Source: Amycolatopsis sp. CA-230715 (GTDB lineage: Bacteria > Actinomycetota > Actinomycetes > Mycobacteriales > Pseudonocardiaceae). Taken from it: DNA of 64,000 bases. This document shows, piece after piece, positions 57,671-64,000 of this stretch; position 1 is the stretch's first letter; the number at the start of each line of letters is the position of its first letter. The position numbers were made by a program, and so were the translations under genes. The stretch covers positions 9,981,501 through 10,045,500 of the forward strand of contig NZ_CP059997.1 of NCBI RefSeq assembly GCF_018736145.1, in the 5' to 3' direction. The notes beneath the pieces were generated by a model that saw only the letters and a list, made by a program, of their open reading frames with translations, was not told the origin of the DNA and did no database searches.

Positions 57671-58149
57671 TGGTTGTCCTGGTGTCGGACGGAGCGGCGG
57701 CCCGGATCAGTGAAGGTGGGGACGGCGCCCAACGTACCGATGATCTCGGCCACCATGGCCGGCACATCCACCATCACGAACACGGCATAGTCGCCAAGCT
57801 CCGTGTTGGCGGCGGCCGCGATCCGGTTGCGCAGTACCGCTTCGCAATCGCCGACATACCACTGCTCAAAGGTGATGTCGGCATCGGCGAGCATCTGCCA
57901 CGCTGTCGGGCAGTACAGACGCATCACCTCGGGCCACGCGTGGTCAGGCGGGTCGTGCTCGCCACAGTGCAGGGCCGCCACTACCGCGACGGTCGACGCC
58001 CGACCGGTGAGCAGGTAGTCCCAGTCCGGAGCGAATACCTCCACGGGACGGTCCCGTGTGAACCGTCCCGTGAGGGCAGGCAGGATCTCCCCCGCCTCCG
58101 GTTCGGCTTGCCGGTAGAGATCGCGGGGTACGGGTGTGAACGTCGTCAT
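57667..58149 (-). CDS. hypothetical protein (160 aa)
   Basis: Begins TTFTPVPRDLYRQAEPEAGEI; contains a DWDYLLTGR segment and several Cys (CGEH, RLYCPTAW, GDCEAV). AGAAAG-type site before ATG 58149. It is coupled to the SNase gene. No family recognised. Confidence 0.6.
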   Translation of the reverse strand: MTTFTPVPRDLYRQAEPEAGEILPALTGRFTRDRPVEVFAPDWDYLLTGRASTVAVVAALHCGEHDPPDHAWPEVMRLYCPTAWQMLADADITFEQWYVGDCEAVLRNRIAAAANTELGDYAVFVMVDVPAMVAEIIGTLGAVPTFTDPGRRSVRHQDNQ

Positions 58150-58305
58150 GATTGTCGTGTTCTTTCTGGACTGTCCCAACGGGTTCGAGGAGGGGCCGGT
58201 TCGCCATCGCCACCAACGCGGTCGTGTCCTGTGCTGCTCGCGAGCCGCGCGGCCGGCGAGATGTCGGCGCCGAGGTTCACCGTGGCGTTCGCCGATCTTG
58301 CTCCG

Positions 58306-58974
58306 TCATCCGGCGTCGTCCGGGTGGGACGACGCGGCAGTGTCGTCGACCGATGCGCCGAGAGCACGTGCGAGGGCGGGTGCGCGGGCGATCGCTTCCT
58401 CGACTGGCAGGGTGAGTTGAATACGCATGAAGTCTTTGAGCACCACGTAGTCGATCCGAACACGTTTCGGTCGTAATCGGTCGTGGTCGGATTGCGCCGG
58501 GAACCCGTGTTCCAACTGTTCGGCGAGGTGGTCGCGGGCGGCACGTGAGCGTGCGAGGGCGTCGTCGCGCTCCCGTTTGGCGGTCTCGGCGTCCGCGAGA
58601 GCCTGGTGGTAGCGCGGGATGAGGGTGTCGTCGATGTATGTGGCGACCTCGACTGCCGGCGTCCCGACCGCGAAACCCTGATCGTGTTTCCACACGAACA
58701 TCCCCCAGAGCGGCCGCGGTATCTCCCCGGGGATCAGGTGATAACCCCACGCACGTCGATCCCACGCACGGAAACCGATTCGAATTCCGGTGTCCAGGCA
58801 CAGGAGATCCGCTACGTCACCAGAAGCGCGACCACGGCCCAGGGTCCACCTGCCCGCGAGGGCGGCGGCGACGTGGATCGGGTCGAGCGCGATCCGGTCG
58901 TATTTCGTGATGCGCCGCACTCGCTCGCTAGGGGTGGTGTCCTGTGGTTCATCAGGCCTCGTAGTGGAGGTCAT
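58306..58974 (-). CDS. hypothetical protein (222 aa)
   Basis: Central beta-rich region (TGIRIGFRAWDRRAWGYHLIPG; MFVWKHDQGFAVG) and a coiled coil (DAETAKRERDDALARSRAARDH) followed by a helical tail. GAAAGGG before ATG 58974. The 156 bp before the next gene show nothing. Unknown. Confidence 0.62.
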   Translation of the reverse strand: MTSTTRPDEPQDTTPSERVRRITKYDRIALDPIHVAAALAGRWTLGRGRASGDVADLLCLDTGIRIGFRAWDRRAWGYHLIPGEIPRPLWGMFVWKHDQGFAVGTPAVEVATYIDDTLIPRYHQALADAETAKRERDDALARSRAARDHLAEQLEHGFPAQSDHDRLRPKRVRIDYVVLKDFMRIQLTLPVEEAIARAPALARALGASVDDTAASSHPDDAG

Positions 58975-59155
58975 GACAAGGTTTCCCTTTCACTGTTCTT
59001 GAAGACACACCGGGGCTTCCTCACTCCCCTGTACCTGTGGCGTGGTCGACGGGACGAGATACGCTCCGAGTTGTGATGAGACCACGCGCTCAATACCGGA
59101 CATGTCGAGTTCGTCGCTGCCGTCGGATAATTCAGTGTCCGCGGCGGCCGCTGGA
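58975..59155. other. gap with a possible micro-gene
   Basis: A minus-strand frame 58990-59103 (SGIERVVSSQLGAYLVPSTT then PQVQGSEEAPV) plus an acidic upstream stretch looks coding-like, but there is no ribosome site at its ATG. Left unassigned. Confidence 0.3.
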
Positions 59156-59839
59156 TCACCGCTGCGCGGTGTGGGTGGGCTCGATCCACACCTCGATAGC
59201 GTCACGAGCGGTGAACGTCTCGGCGTAGCCGCCGCCAGTCTGCACGGCTTCTTCCGCCGCGATGTACGCCTCGTTGACGGCGCGAGCTCGGACATCAGCC
59301 CACTGCACACTGGTTTCCTGAACCAAGACGTGGCAAGACCGTCGTGGCACCGCGGTGGCCTGTCGGACACAGCGGTAGTTGTCGGTGTCGGACTGGTTGA
59401 TCTCGGTGATGGGGACCTGGATCAGCCCCTCGCCCTTGCAGTCCGGACAGTCGATACGGGCGTAACACCGGCTGGAGAAATCATAGAGCCGCGTCCAGTT
59501 CATACGCACGAGACAGCGCTGGTGCGAATGCGCGGGAATACGCCGGGTAGGTGCCTCCTCGTCGCGGCGGAGTCCAGTGTAGACCGACACGGTGCCGAAT
59601 CCGGTCAGCGCACAGGTATGCCACGTCGCGCCGTCGTCTAGCGAGAACACGTCTCCATCGGTGAGTTTATCGACTGTGCTGGACAACAACGGCAGGTCAC
59701 TGCTGGACGCGGCGTCATCGCTGGTGTGTTCCTCGTCCAGAGCCGCCTCATCGAGTGCGACGAGGACGTCCTCCGCACCGCGCTCCCCGATTCGATCCAC
59801 CAGTACACCTGCGAGCAGGTCTCGCTCGACAGTGTCCAT
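59156..59839 (-). CDS. hypothetical protein (227 aa)
   Basis: Acidic N-terminal half (VALDEAALDEEHTSDDAASS), an SH3-like beta patch (GDVFSLDDGATWHTCALTG) and a Cys motif CYARIDCPDCKGEG resembling the zinc knuckle of DnaJ-type proteins but with only one and a half CxxC units. GAAGGG before ATG 59839 at long spacing. Unknown. Confidence 0.6.
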   Translation of the reverse strand: MDTVERDLLAGVLVDRIGERGAEDVLVALDEAALDEEHTSDDAASSSDLPLLSSTVDKLTDGDVFSLDDGATWHTCALTGFGTVSVYTGLRRDEEAPTRRIPAHSHQRCLVRMNWTRLYDFSSRCYARIDCPDCKGEGLIQVPITEINQSDTDNYRCVRQATAVPRRSCHVLVQETSVQWADVRARAVNEAYIAAEEAVQTGGGYAETFTARDAIEVWIEPTHTAQR

Positions 59840-59912
59840 AACAGAAGCACCCTTCAGTTCTCGAGAGATGGCGATGCGGCAGCACTGCCGAATCGTGGGC
59901 GACCCGTGTCGC

Positions 59913-60032
59913 TCAGCGGTGCTCGTGGTAACCGCACTCGGAACACGTGTAGGTAAGGTTTCTCCGGGAGTACACGCCATAGGCGTCGGACTCCATCGTT
60001 GCGCCGTCGTTGGGGCAGGTGATGCACGACAT
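59913..60032 (-). CDS. zinc-ribbon micro-protein (39 aa)
   Basis: Reads SCITCPNDGATM..YTCSECGYHEHR: two CxxC pairs 25 residues apart, a minimal zinc ribbon. GGGAGA at good spacing before ATG 60032. Directly downstream of palindrome copy f. Function unknown. Confidence 0.6.
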   Translation of the reverse strand: MSCITCPNDGATMESDAYGVYSRRNLTYTCSECGYHEHR

Positions 60033-60077
60033 GACTGTCTCCCGAGGCCGCGAGGATTGATGTCAACGCCGCATCCG

Positions 60078-60094
60078 GATCAGCTGCGCTGATC
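60078..60094. repeat. dispersed palindrome copy f
   Basis: GATCAGC-TGC-GCTGATC preceded by CCG; centre about 54 bp upstream of the 39-aa zinc-ribbon gene. Confidence 0.85.
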
Positions 60095-60168
60095 TCTCGA
60101 CCAGTCCGAACCCAATCGCGCCGCGGAAGCCGGCCGCGTGGTCCAGTGCGCTGGGTTCGGTGGAGGGG

Positions 60169-61074
60169 TCACCGCCCGTCTCCCTCGTCGTCGGTGCAGC
60201 CGCCGCAGCGCGCCGCCCCGCCCAGGCGGCCGCAGTACTGGTTCGGGTTCCCGCAGGGCACGGACGTCGCCACCGGCCGGGGGTCGCCCGGCGCTTCCTC
60301 GAGCCCGTCGGCCGGCAAGACAGCACGCAGCCGTTCCCCTGCGGCGCGGGCCTCGTCGCGTGCCGCAGCAGCCTGGAACGCTGTCGCGGTCGCACGACCG
60401 GTGGCGTCCCTCCACCGTTGCACTTGCTCGCGGAGACCGGCCAGCTCGGCGTTCGCCCGCTCCAGTGCGGCATCGGCCGTGTGGTCGGCCGGGGCACCGG
60501 ACACCATGGCGTCCCAGTCGCGACCCTGTGGCTGCCACGAGTCCACGACGTCCGCGATGCCGTTGAGAAGCGATTCCTTCAACTCCGCAGACACGCGACC
60601 AGGGATCTCGACGGTCACCGCCCAGCCGAGTTCAGGGTCATCGGCGCCGCTGTCGTCGGCTTGGCAGTGGCGCGCGAGGATCACGTAGCGGCGTCCCATC
60701 TCGAAGAGCATGTCGCCGATGCGCATGTCGACTTCGCGTTGCCCGTCATCGAGGTTTTCCCACGGTGTCAGCCAGGACGGCTTCGCGTTCGCCTGCTCGC
60801 GGGCCCACTCCTCCCAGACCTGCCGGACCCAGCGGCCGAGCAGTTCGCGCGGTGGCCGGGTGTCGCTGTTACCGGCTGCCCGTGCGGCGGCCAGGAGGGT
60901 GTTGATCTCGGCTGCCATCAACGTCAGGCAACGCAGGTCGTTGGTGCCCCGCATCCTGGGATCGCGCAACTGGTCTTCAATGACTTCCGCGATGACCGGC
61001 GGCAGCACGTCAGCGGTGTGGTCAGCGGCGTGGTCAAGGTCCGCGAAGCGGTTCTCTGGGGTTGGGGTGGTCAT
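60169..61074 (-). CDS. hypothetical protein with C-terminal Cys cluster (301 aa)
   Basis: N-terminal helical region with AADHTADVLPPVIAEVIEDQL, beta-rich middle, a coiled coil (ERANAELAGLREQVQRWRD) and a C-terminal PCGNPNQYCGRLGGAARCGGC. AAGGAAG before ATG 61074. Followed by palindrome copy f. Unknown; architecture parallels the 352-aa and 54413 products. Confidence 0.63.
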   Translation of the reverse strand: MTTPTPENRFADLDHAADHTADVLPPVIAEVIEDQLRDPRMRGTNDLRCLTLMAAEINTLLAAARAAGNSDTRPPRELLGRWVRQVWEEWAREQANAKPSWLTPWENLDDGQREVDMRIGDMLFEMGRRYVILARHCQADDSGADDPELGWAVTVEIPGRVSAELKESLLNGIADVVDSWQPQGRDWDAMVSGAPADHTADAALERANAELAGLREQVQRWRDATGRATATAFQAAAARDEARAAGERLRAVLPADGLEEAPGDPRPVATSVPCGNPNQYCGRLGGAARCGGCTDDEGDGR

Positions 61075-61120
61075 CGAGGCTCTTCCTTCATTCCACTGTT
61101 GGTATTCGGTCGGCGACAGC

Positions 61121-61175
61121 CACGACACACCCCGCCAGGCCGCTGCTGGAGTGGGGCGCGCCGGGGTGTGTCGTG
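61121..61175. terminator. 13-bp inverted repeat
   Basis: Perfect arms 61121-61133/61163-61175 with a 29-nt loop, upstream of the 301-aa gene and 209 bp past the stop at 61384. Confidence 0.5.
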
Positions 61176-61211
61176 CACGCCGGTGCCACGGAGATCTCCA
61201 GGAGCGCGCCC

Positions 61212-61320
61212 CGGTGATCAGCCGGGACGCTCAGGAATCGAACCTGTTCCGTGGTCGGTCCCCGCAGCTGGCCGCGGGCGCGCACCGGCGATCAACCGGC
61301 GCGCTTCGGAGTCGAACCGC
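61212..61320 (-). repeat. two B-box-like repeats 73 nt apart
   Basis: Units 61212-61247 and 61285-61320 are about 75% identical; each carries, on the minus strand, GGTTCGA[T/C]TCC, the T-loop/B-box consensus. No acceptor or anticodon stem can be closed, so they are not intact tRNAs. Confidence 0.5.
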
Positions 61321-61383
61321 TCTGCGGGGAAGTCTGTCGCCACGCCGGCGGGATCGGGCGCGACATCTCGCTGCCGGGAGCTC

Positions 61384-62025
61384 TCACCGCCGCGAGGGCG
61401 GCAGCACACGGAGATCACGCGGGGTATGCGAGCCCACGGGTCCGTTGGCCCACTGCACCGCGACGACCCCGCGGGTACTGATGTAGCGGATGGTGCCGGG
61501 GATTCGCGCTGTGTGGTCATCGACGCGGCGGACTCGATCGCCTTCGTCCAGTGTCGGTTCCCCGGTCGCGGCCTCGGCGAAGTCGGTGATGATCTCGTTG
61601 GCGTAAAGAAGACGCTGGCACTCCTGGCGAAACCACTCGTCGAAGTCCGCGTCGTCTATGATGGAGGTGTCGACCATCCTGCCGAGATAGGCGCTGAACT
61701 GCCACGGGGTGAGGTCCTGGAGCCGACCACACAGCATTGGATCCGCTCGGTTCCCGCGAACGCAGCGCCGCCAACCGCGAAACGCGTGGAATCCAGCGCT
61801 CATTCGCCCGACGCGATCGCTGTCCTCGCCATAGTAGAGGCCAGGGGGACACGCTGCCCGCCACACCTCATCCCAGAGCACGTCGTGGGTCAATTTTTCA
61901 TAGGGGACGACGGCATCACCGCGGCCGTCGTTGCCCTGGTACCAGCGGGTCCGCGGCGATAGCCGAAACGTGTGACGTAGGTCGGCAACAAACCGTTCGC
62001 CACGCGTGAATCGAGACATCTCCAT
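61384..62025 (-). CDS. hypothetical protein (213 aa)
   Basis: Arg/Trp-rich protein (SRFTRGERFVADLRHTF; AFRGWRRCVRGNRADPMLCG) with a C-terminal SH3/KOW-like beta module (LDEGDRVRRV..GTIRYISTRGVVAVQW). GGGAG before ATG 62025. Unknown. Confidence 0.62.
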   Translation of the reverse strand: MEMSRFTRGERFVADLRHTFRLSPRTRWYQGNDGRGDAVVPYEKLTHDVLWDEVWRAACPPGLYYGEDSDRVGRMSAGFHAFRGWRRCVRGNRADPMLCGRLQDLTPWQFSAYLGRMVDTSIIDDADFDEWFRQECQRLLYANEIITDFAEAATGEPTLDEGDRVRRVDDHTARIPGTIRYISTRGVVAVQWANGPVGSHTPRDLRVLPPSRR

Positions 62026-62128
62026 GCGAACTCCCGTGATGAGGTAGTCGGAATAGGTACGACGCCGTGGTGACAGGACAACGTCACGCGTCGGATCCCT
62101 CGAATCGTCCTCGTGTTTCCGTCGTGCC

Positions 62129-62152
62129 GACGCTCAGCCCGCGCTGAGCGTC
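62129..62152 (-). terminator. 10-bp hairpin overlapping the end of the 188-aa gene
   Basis: Perfect arms 62129-62138/62143-62152 with a 4-nt loop; includes the stop codon at 62134. Confidence 0.5.
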
Positions 62153-62700
62153 CGTATGCTGACGCCCCCACGGGGGCGGCCGAGGCATCCGGTACACGGG
62201 CGTTCGAACCCGCCATCGAGCGACAGCGGGCTCTGGCTCGCGCGGTGCATTTGTTTGAGAGTGTGACCGCAGGTCAACATGATCTCCTCGCAGACCATGC
62301 GGTGGCTCTCGATCTCGACACCAGTGACGGTGCGTTCGGGACGGCCGTCACACCGATTGCAGTACATCGGCCCGGTCTCCCAGTACGCCTGCGGCACGAA
62401 CAGCAGGTCGTACGCGCACGGATGCGTGTTCCCGGTCAACTGTCGTGAGGAGACATAGAAGACGTGGACGTGCCCGCAGTCCAGGCGAATCCGCTGACGG
62501 TAGTAGTCACGAGCCTCACGGAGGACCAGGTCGGCGACCATGGAAGTTCCGCCGACGTGACCGACAAGACGAGTGTGGAGTCGCGCCGCATCGCCAGCGT
62601 GGAAGCGTCGCAGGTACTCATCACGGTTCTCGTTGTAGAGGCGTTCCAACCGGACGAACTGTCGCGCGAGTGCGGCGACACGTTTTTCAGCGGTGTTCAC
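62134..62700 (-). CDS. hypothetical zinc-binding protein (188 aa), GTG start
   Basis: Three CxxC or Cys/His groups (LDCGHVHVFYV, YCNRCDGRPE, LTCGHTLKQMH, PCTGCLG) indicate at least two zinc sites. The N-terminal third is a helix-rich region (RQFVRLERLYNENRDEYLRR). GGGAGA before GTG 62700. No family recognised. Confidence 0.65.
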   Translation of the reverse strand: MNTAEKRVAALARQFVRLERLYNENRDEYLRRFHAGDAARLHTRLVGHVGGTSMVADLVLREARDYYRQRIRLDCGHVHVFYVSSRQLTGNTHPCAYDLLFVPQAYWETGPMYCNRCDGRPERTVTGVEIESHRMVCEEIMLTCGHTLKQMHRASQSPLSLDGGFERPCTGCLGRPRGGVSIRTLSAG

Positions 62701-62810
62701 GGACTTCTCCCATCGCGTCGTACCGAAATGGACAGTCCACTCAGGTCAGGCGGTGGACATCCGGTAGCTGGTGTCCCGCAGGTTCGAAGATGAACCACGG
62801 TTGAAGAAAG

Positions 62811-62850
62811 ATCCCCGTCCGAGAGGTGAAACAGCCTCTCGAACGGGGAT
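62811..62850 (-). terminator. 16-bp hairpin after the SSB gene
   Basis: Arms 62811-62826/62835-62850 with one G-T pair and an 8-nt loop; the minus strand continues CTTTCTTC. Placed 113 bp past the SSB stop. Confidence 0.7.
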
Positions 62851-62962
62851 CGTATGCCACGTACTATTCAGTTGTCGATATTCAGTTATGTCTCACAGCC
62901 TGGGCTGAGGTATCGGAAACGCTTCCCTCCCCGCGGCCATCACCGCGCGTGGCGGGGCTGTC

Positions 62963-63457
62963 TCAGGACACATCAGCCGGCTGCGGCTTGGGGGTGCCGA
63001 ACGGCAGCTGCTCGTCGGCGACTGGGCTTTCCTCCACGGTGGCGGCCGGAGCTTCGGCCTCCGAGGCCTTGGTCTGCGCCTCCGCGGCCTTCGCGCGGTT
63101 GCTCAGGCGGGTCTGGGTCACCGACCGCGACTCGAGGAAGGCGATGTCTTCCGACTTCACCTTCAGGTCGTAGACAGTCCCACCATTTTTCATGTAGCGA
63201 TCCATACGCAGTGCGTACGCTACCTGCACCAGATCACCCCGGTGGATGTTCCCGTACGGGCCGACCCCCTCGATCCGCGCGGAAACGAAAGCCTCGACGG
63301 GAACGGCATCGGCCTCACGCTCGCCGGCTCCGTTCTTGTAGTTCCGGTCGACCATGATCGTGAACAAGACCTTCTTGGAACCGTCATCGTTGTTGAAGAC
63401 CTTCGGGTCCTTCGCGAGCCGGCCGGTGATGTGCCCGTGGTTGAGCGGGTTCGACAT
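62963..63457 (-). CDS. ssb: single-stranded DNA-binding protein (SSB-like, OB fold)
   Basis: 164 aa. OB-fold core about 1-115 with NHGHITGRLAKDPKVF, KVLFTIMVDRNY, and GDLVQVAYALR..YDLKVKSEDIAFLESR, in the strand order of bacterial SSB. The C-terminal tail is Ala/Glu-rich with an EQLPF element recalling the acidic interaction tip, followed by nine more residues. Expected to coat single-stranded DNA for the prim-pol, SF3 helicase, PolB and RecJ encoded in the left block. Three palindrome copies lie 140-240 bp upstream. Confidence 0.87.
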   Translation of the reverse strand: MSNPLNHGHITGRLAKDPKVFNNDDGSKKVLFTIMVDRNYKNGAGEREADAVPVEAFVSARIEGVGPYGNIHRGDLVQVAYALRMDRYMKNGGTVYDLKVKSEDIAFLESRSVTQTRLSNRAKAAEAQTKASEAEAPAATVEESPVADEQLPFGTPKPQPADVS

Positions 63458-63597
63458 GGGTTTTCTCCTGTGAATTCGACACGCGCGAGGATTGTCGCTA
63501 TTCCGCGCGAATGGGCAAGTAGCTGAATCTGATTATCTTCCGGTTCGTGACCTGGTCATCGCTGGCGACCAGATGAGACCCGTCATCTCGAACCCGC

Positions 63598-63612
63598 ATC
63601 AGCTGTGCTGAT
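63598..63612. repeat. dispersed palindrome copy g
   Basis: ATCAGC-TGT-GCTGAT, lacking the outer G/C pair. Confidence 0.75.
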
Positions 63613-63636
63613 CGAGTTCCCTTCAGCAAGTCTTCC

Positions 63637-63655
63637 GGATCAACTTCGTTGATCC
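63637..63655. repeat. dispersed palindrome copy h (variant)
   Basis: GGATCAAC-TTC-GTTGATCC; compensatory changes in both arms keep the stem, showing that the fold is what is conserved. Confidence 0.8.
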
Positions 63656-63682
63656 CTGATCCCCTGGCTTCACGAGTCCAGT

Positions 63683-63697
63683 ATCAGCGTCGCTGAT
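63683..63697. repeat. dispersed palindrome copy i
   Basis: ATCAGC-GTC-GCTGAT. Confidence 0.75.
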
Positions 63698-63742
63698 CGA
63701 GACGGTCCCGCGGCACGGCACTGTTCCCGTTTCGCCCCATGA

Positions 63743-63931
63743 TCACGGCGCATCGCACAAACACAACGTGGTGGAACGGGTGGGACGGGCGATTGTCTTC
63801 CAGGCCCCGATGCGTTTGAGTACACGGAACCCGGGTGGGATCGGTGCCCCTCGAGTGATACTTCGGACGATCCAGTCGCGATCCCGGGTTTCCCGGCAAT
63901 CTGGGCAGATCTCCGCACGGGACTCGATCAT
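63743..63931 (-). CDS. small Cys-pair protein (62 aa)
   Basis: IESRAEICPDCRETRDRDW (CxxC) and C-terminal TLCLCDAP could make one zinc site. ACGGAG before ATG 63931. Function unknown; upstream of the ssb regulatory region. Confidence 0.55.
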   Translation of the reverse strand: MIESRAEICPDCRETRDRDWIVRSITRGAPIPPGFRVLKRIGAWKTIARPTRSTTLCLCDAP

Positions 63932-63958
63932 GGCATGCTCCGTATAGACAGTCTGGGC

Positions 63959-63988
63959 GGTTCACGCGCGCCTCTCGGCGCGCGAACC
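63959..63988. repeat. hairpin at the right edge
   Basis: 8-bp stem 63965-63972/63977-63984 extended by GGTT/AACC after a 2-nt bulge. Possible terminator of a gene beyond the window. Confidence 0.4.
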
Positions 63989-64000
63989 AAAACGGTGCTC

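Larger units (their letters stand above)
63458..63742. other. SSB upstream region with three palindrome copies
   Basis: No coding frame. Contains palindrome copies g, h and i within 100 bp, the densest group in the window, suggesting strong regulation of ssb. Confidence 0.55.

Noticed and set aside
61201..61330. tRNA genes
   Set aside because: T-loops match but acceptor, D and anticodon stems cannot be formed in either unit.
1..64000. CRISPR array, rRNA, integrase, conjugation or virion genes
   Set aside because: No regularly spaced repeat-spacer units and no recognisable motifs of those families on either strand.

Overview
High-GC DNA from an actinobacterial (Actinomycetota) host. The lineage pointers are a WhiB-family Fe-S regulator, an Lsr2 nucleoid protein and GTG-rich, Shine-Dalgarno-led genes. 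No ribosomal, tRNA or housekeeping gene is visible, and neither are capsid, tail, portal, terminase, integrase or conjugation genes. The content fits a large extrachromosomal replicon (plasmid or phage-plasmid, or the early region of a large phage) that carries its own replication machinery. Nearly everything is read on the minus strand. Only four genes are on the plus strand: the lsr2-like gene and the parR-parM-M50 protease operon.

Region 1 (0-27 kb) is the replication and DNA-metabolism block: UvrD/Rep-like SF1 helicase, two-domain Hsp100 AAA+ unfoldase, VWA protein, MoxR-type AAA+ ATPase, archaeo-eukaryotic primase-like prim-pol, WhiB-HTH regulator, SNF2-type helicase, VRR-NUC nuclease, family B DNA polymerase with proofreading domain, D5-like SF3 helicase, CPBP membrane protease and RecJ exonuclease. 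An SSB lies far away near 63 kb. Between the SF3 helicase and the next gene is a 1.2-kb gene-free stretch with a mirror-symmetric array of GTACCACG/CGTGGTAC sites, the best candidate for the origin of replication.

Region 2 (27-38 kb) is maintenance: Lsr2 with a duplicated DNA-binding domain, a DUF4326-SLOG fusion, a 1.6-kb gene-free tract with a nested inverted repeat and three 12-bp direct repeats, a ParR-like RHH protein and a ParM actin-like ATPase (type II partition), a site-2 (M50) protease, a two-TM protein and a NADAR-family protein.

Region 3 (38-64 kb) is a dense minus-strand array of small, mostly unrecognised genes, often with ATGA/GTGA overlaps. Several are paralogous, many have Cys pairs (zinc ribbons), and there are micro-genes of 39-57 aa. 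It is interrupted by an intact IS3-family element (25-bp perfect terminal inverted repeats, 3-bp target duplication) and contains a truncated DNA methyltransferase, a frameshifted gene, an amber-split gene, an SNase-like lipoprotein and an SSB. A family of short palindromes (GATCAGC-NNN-GCTGATC) recurs nine times in its intergenic gaps, usually 50-90 bp before a start codon.

The TCGATA-type repeat upstream of parR recurs in the promoter regions of the SF3 helicase gene and lsr2, which suggests one regulator links partition, replication and nucleoid structuring. Most genes or short operons are followed by a strong hairpin, so transcription looks finely punctuated. All functional statements come from motif reading by eye; no database search was possible.
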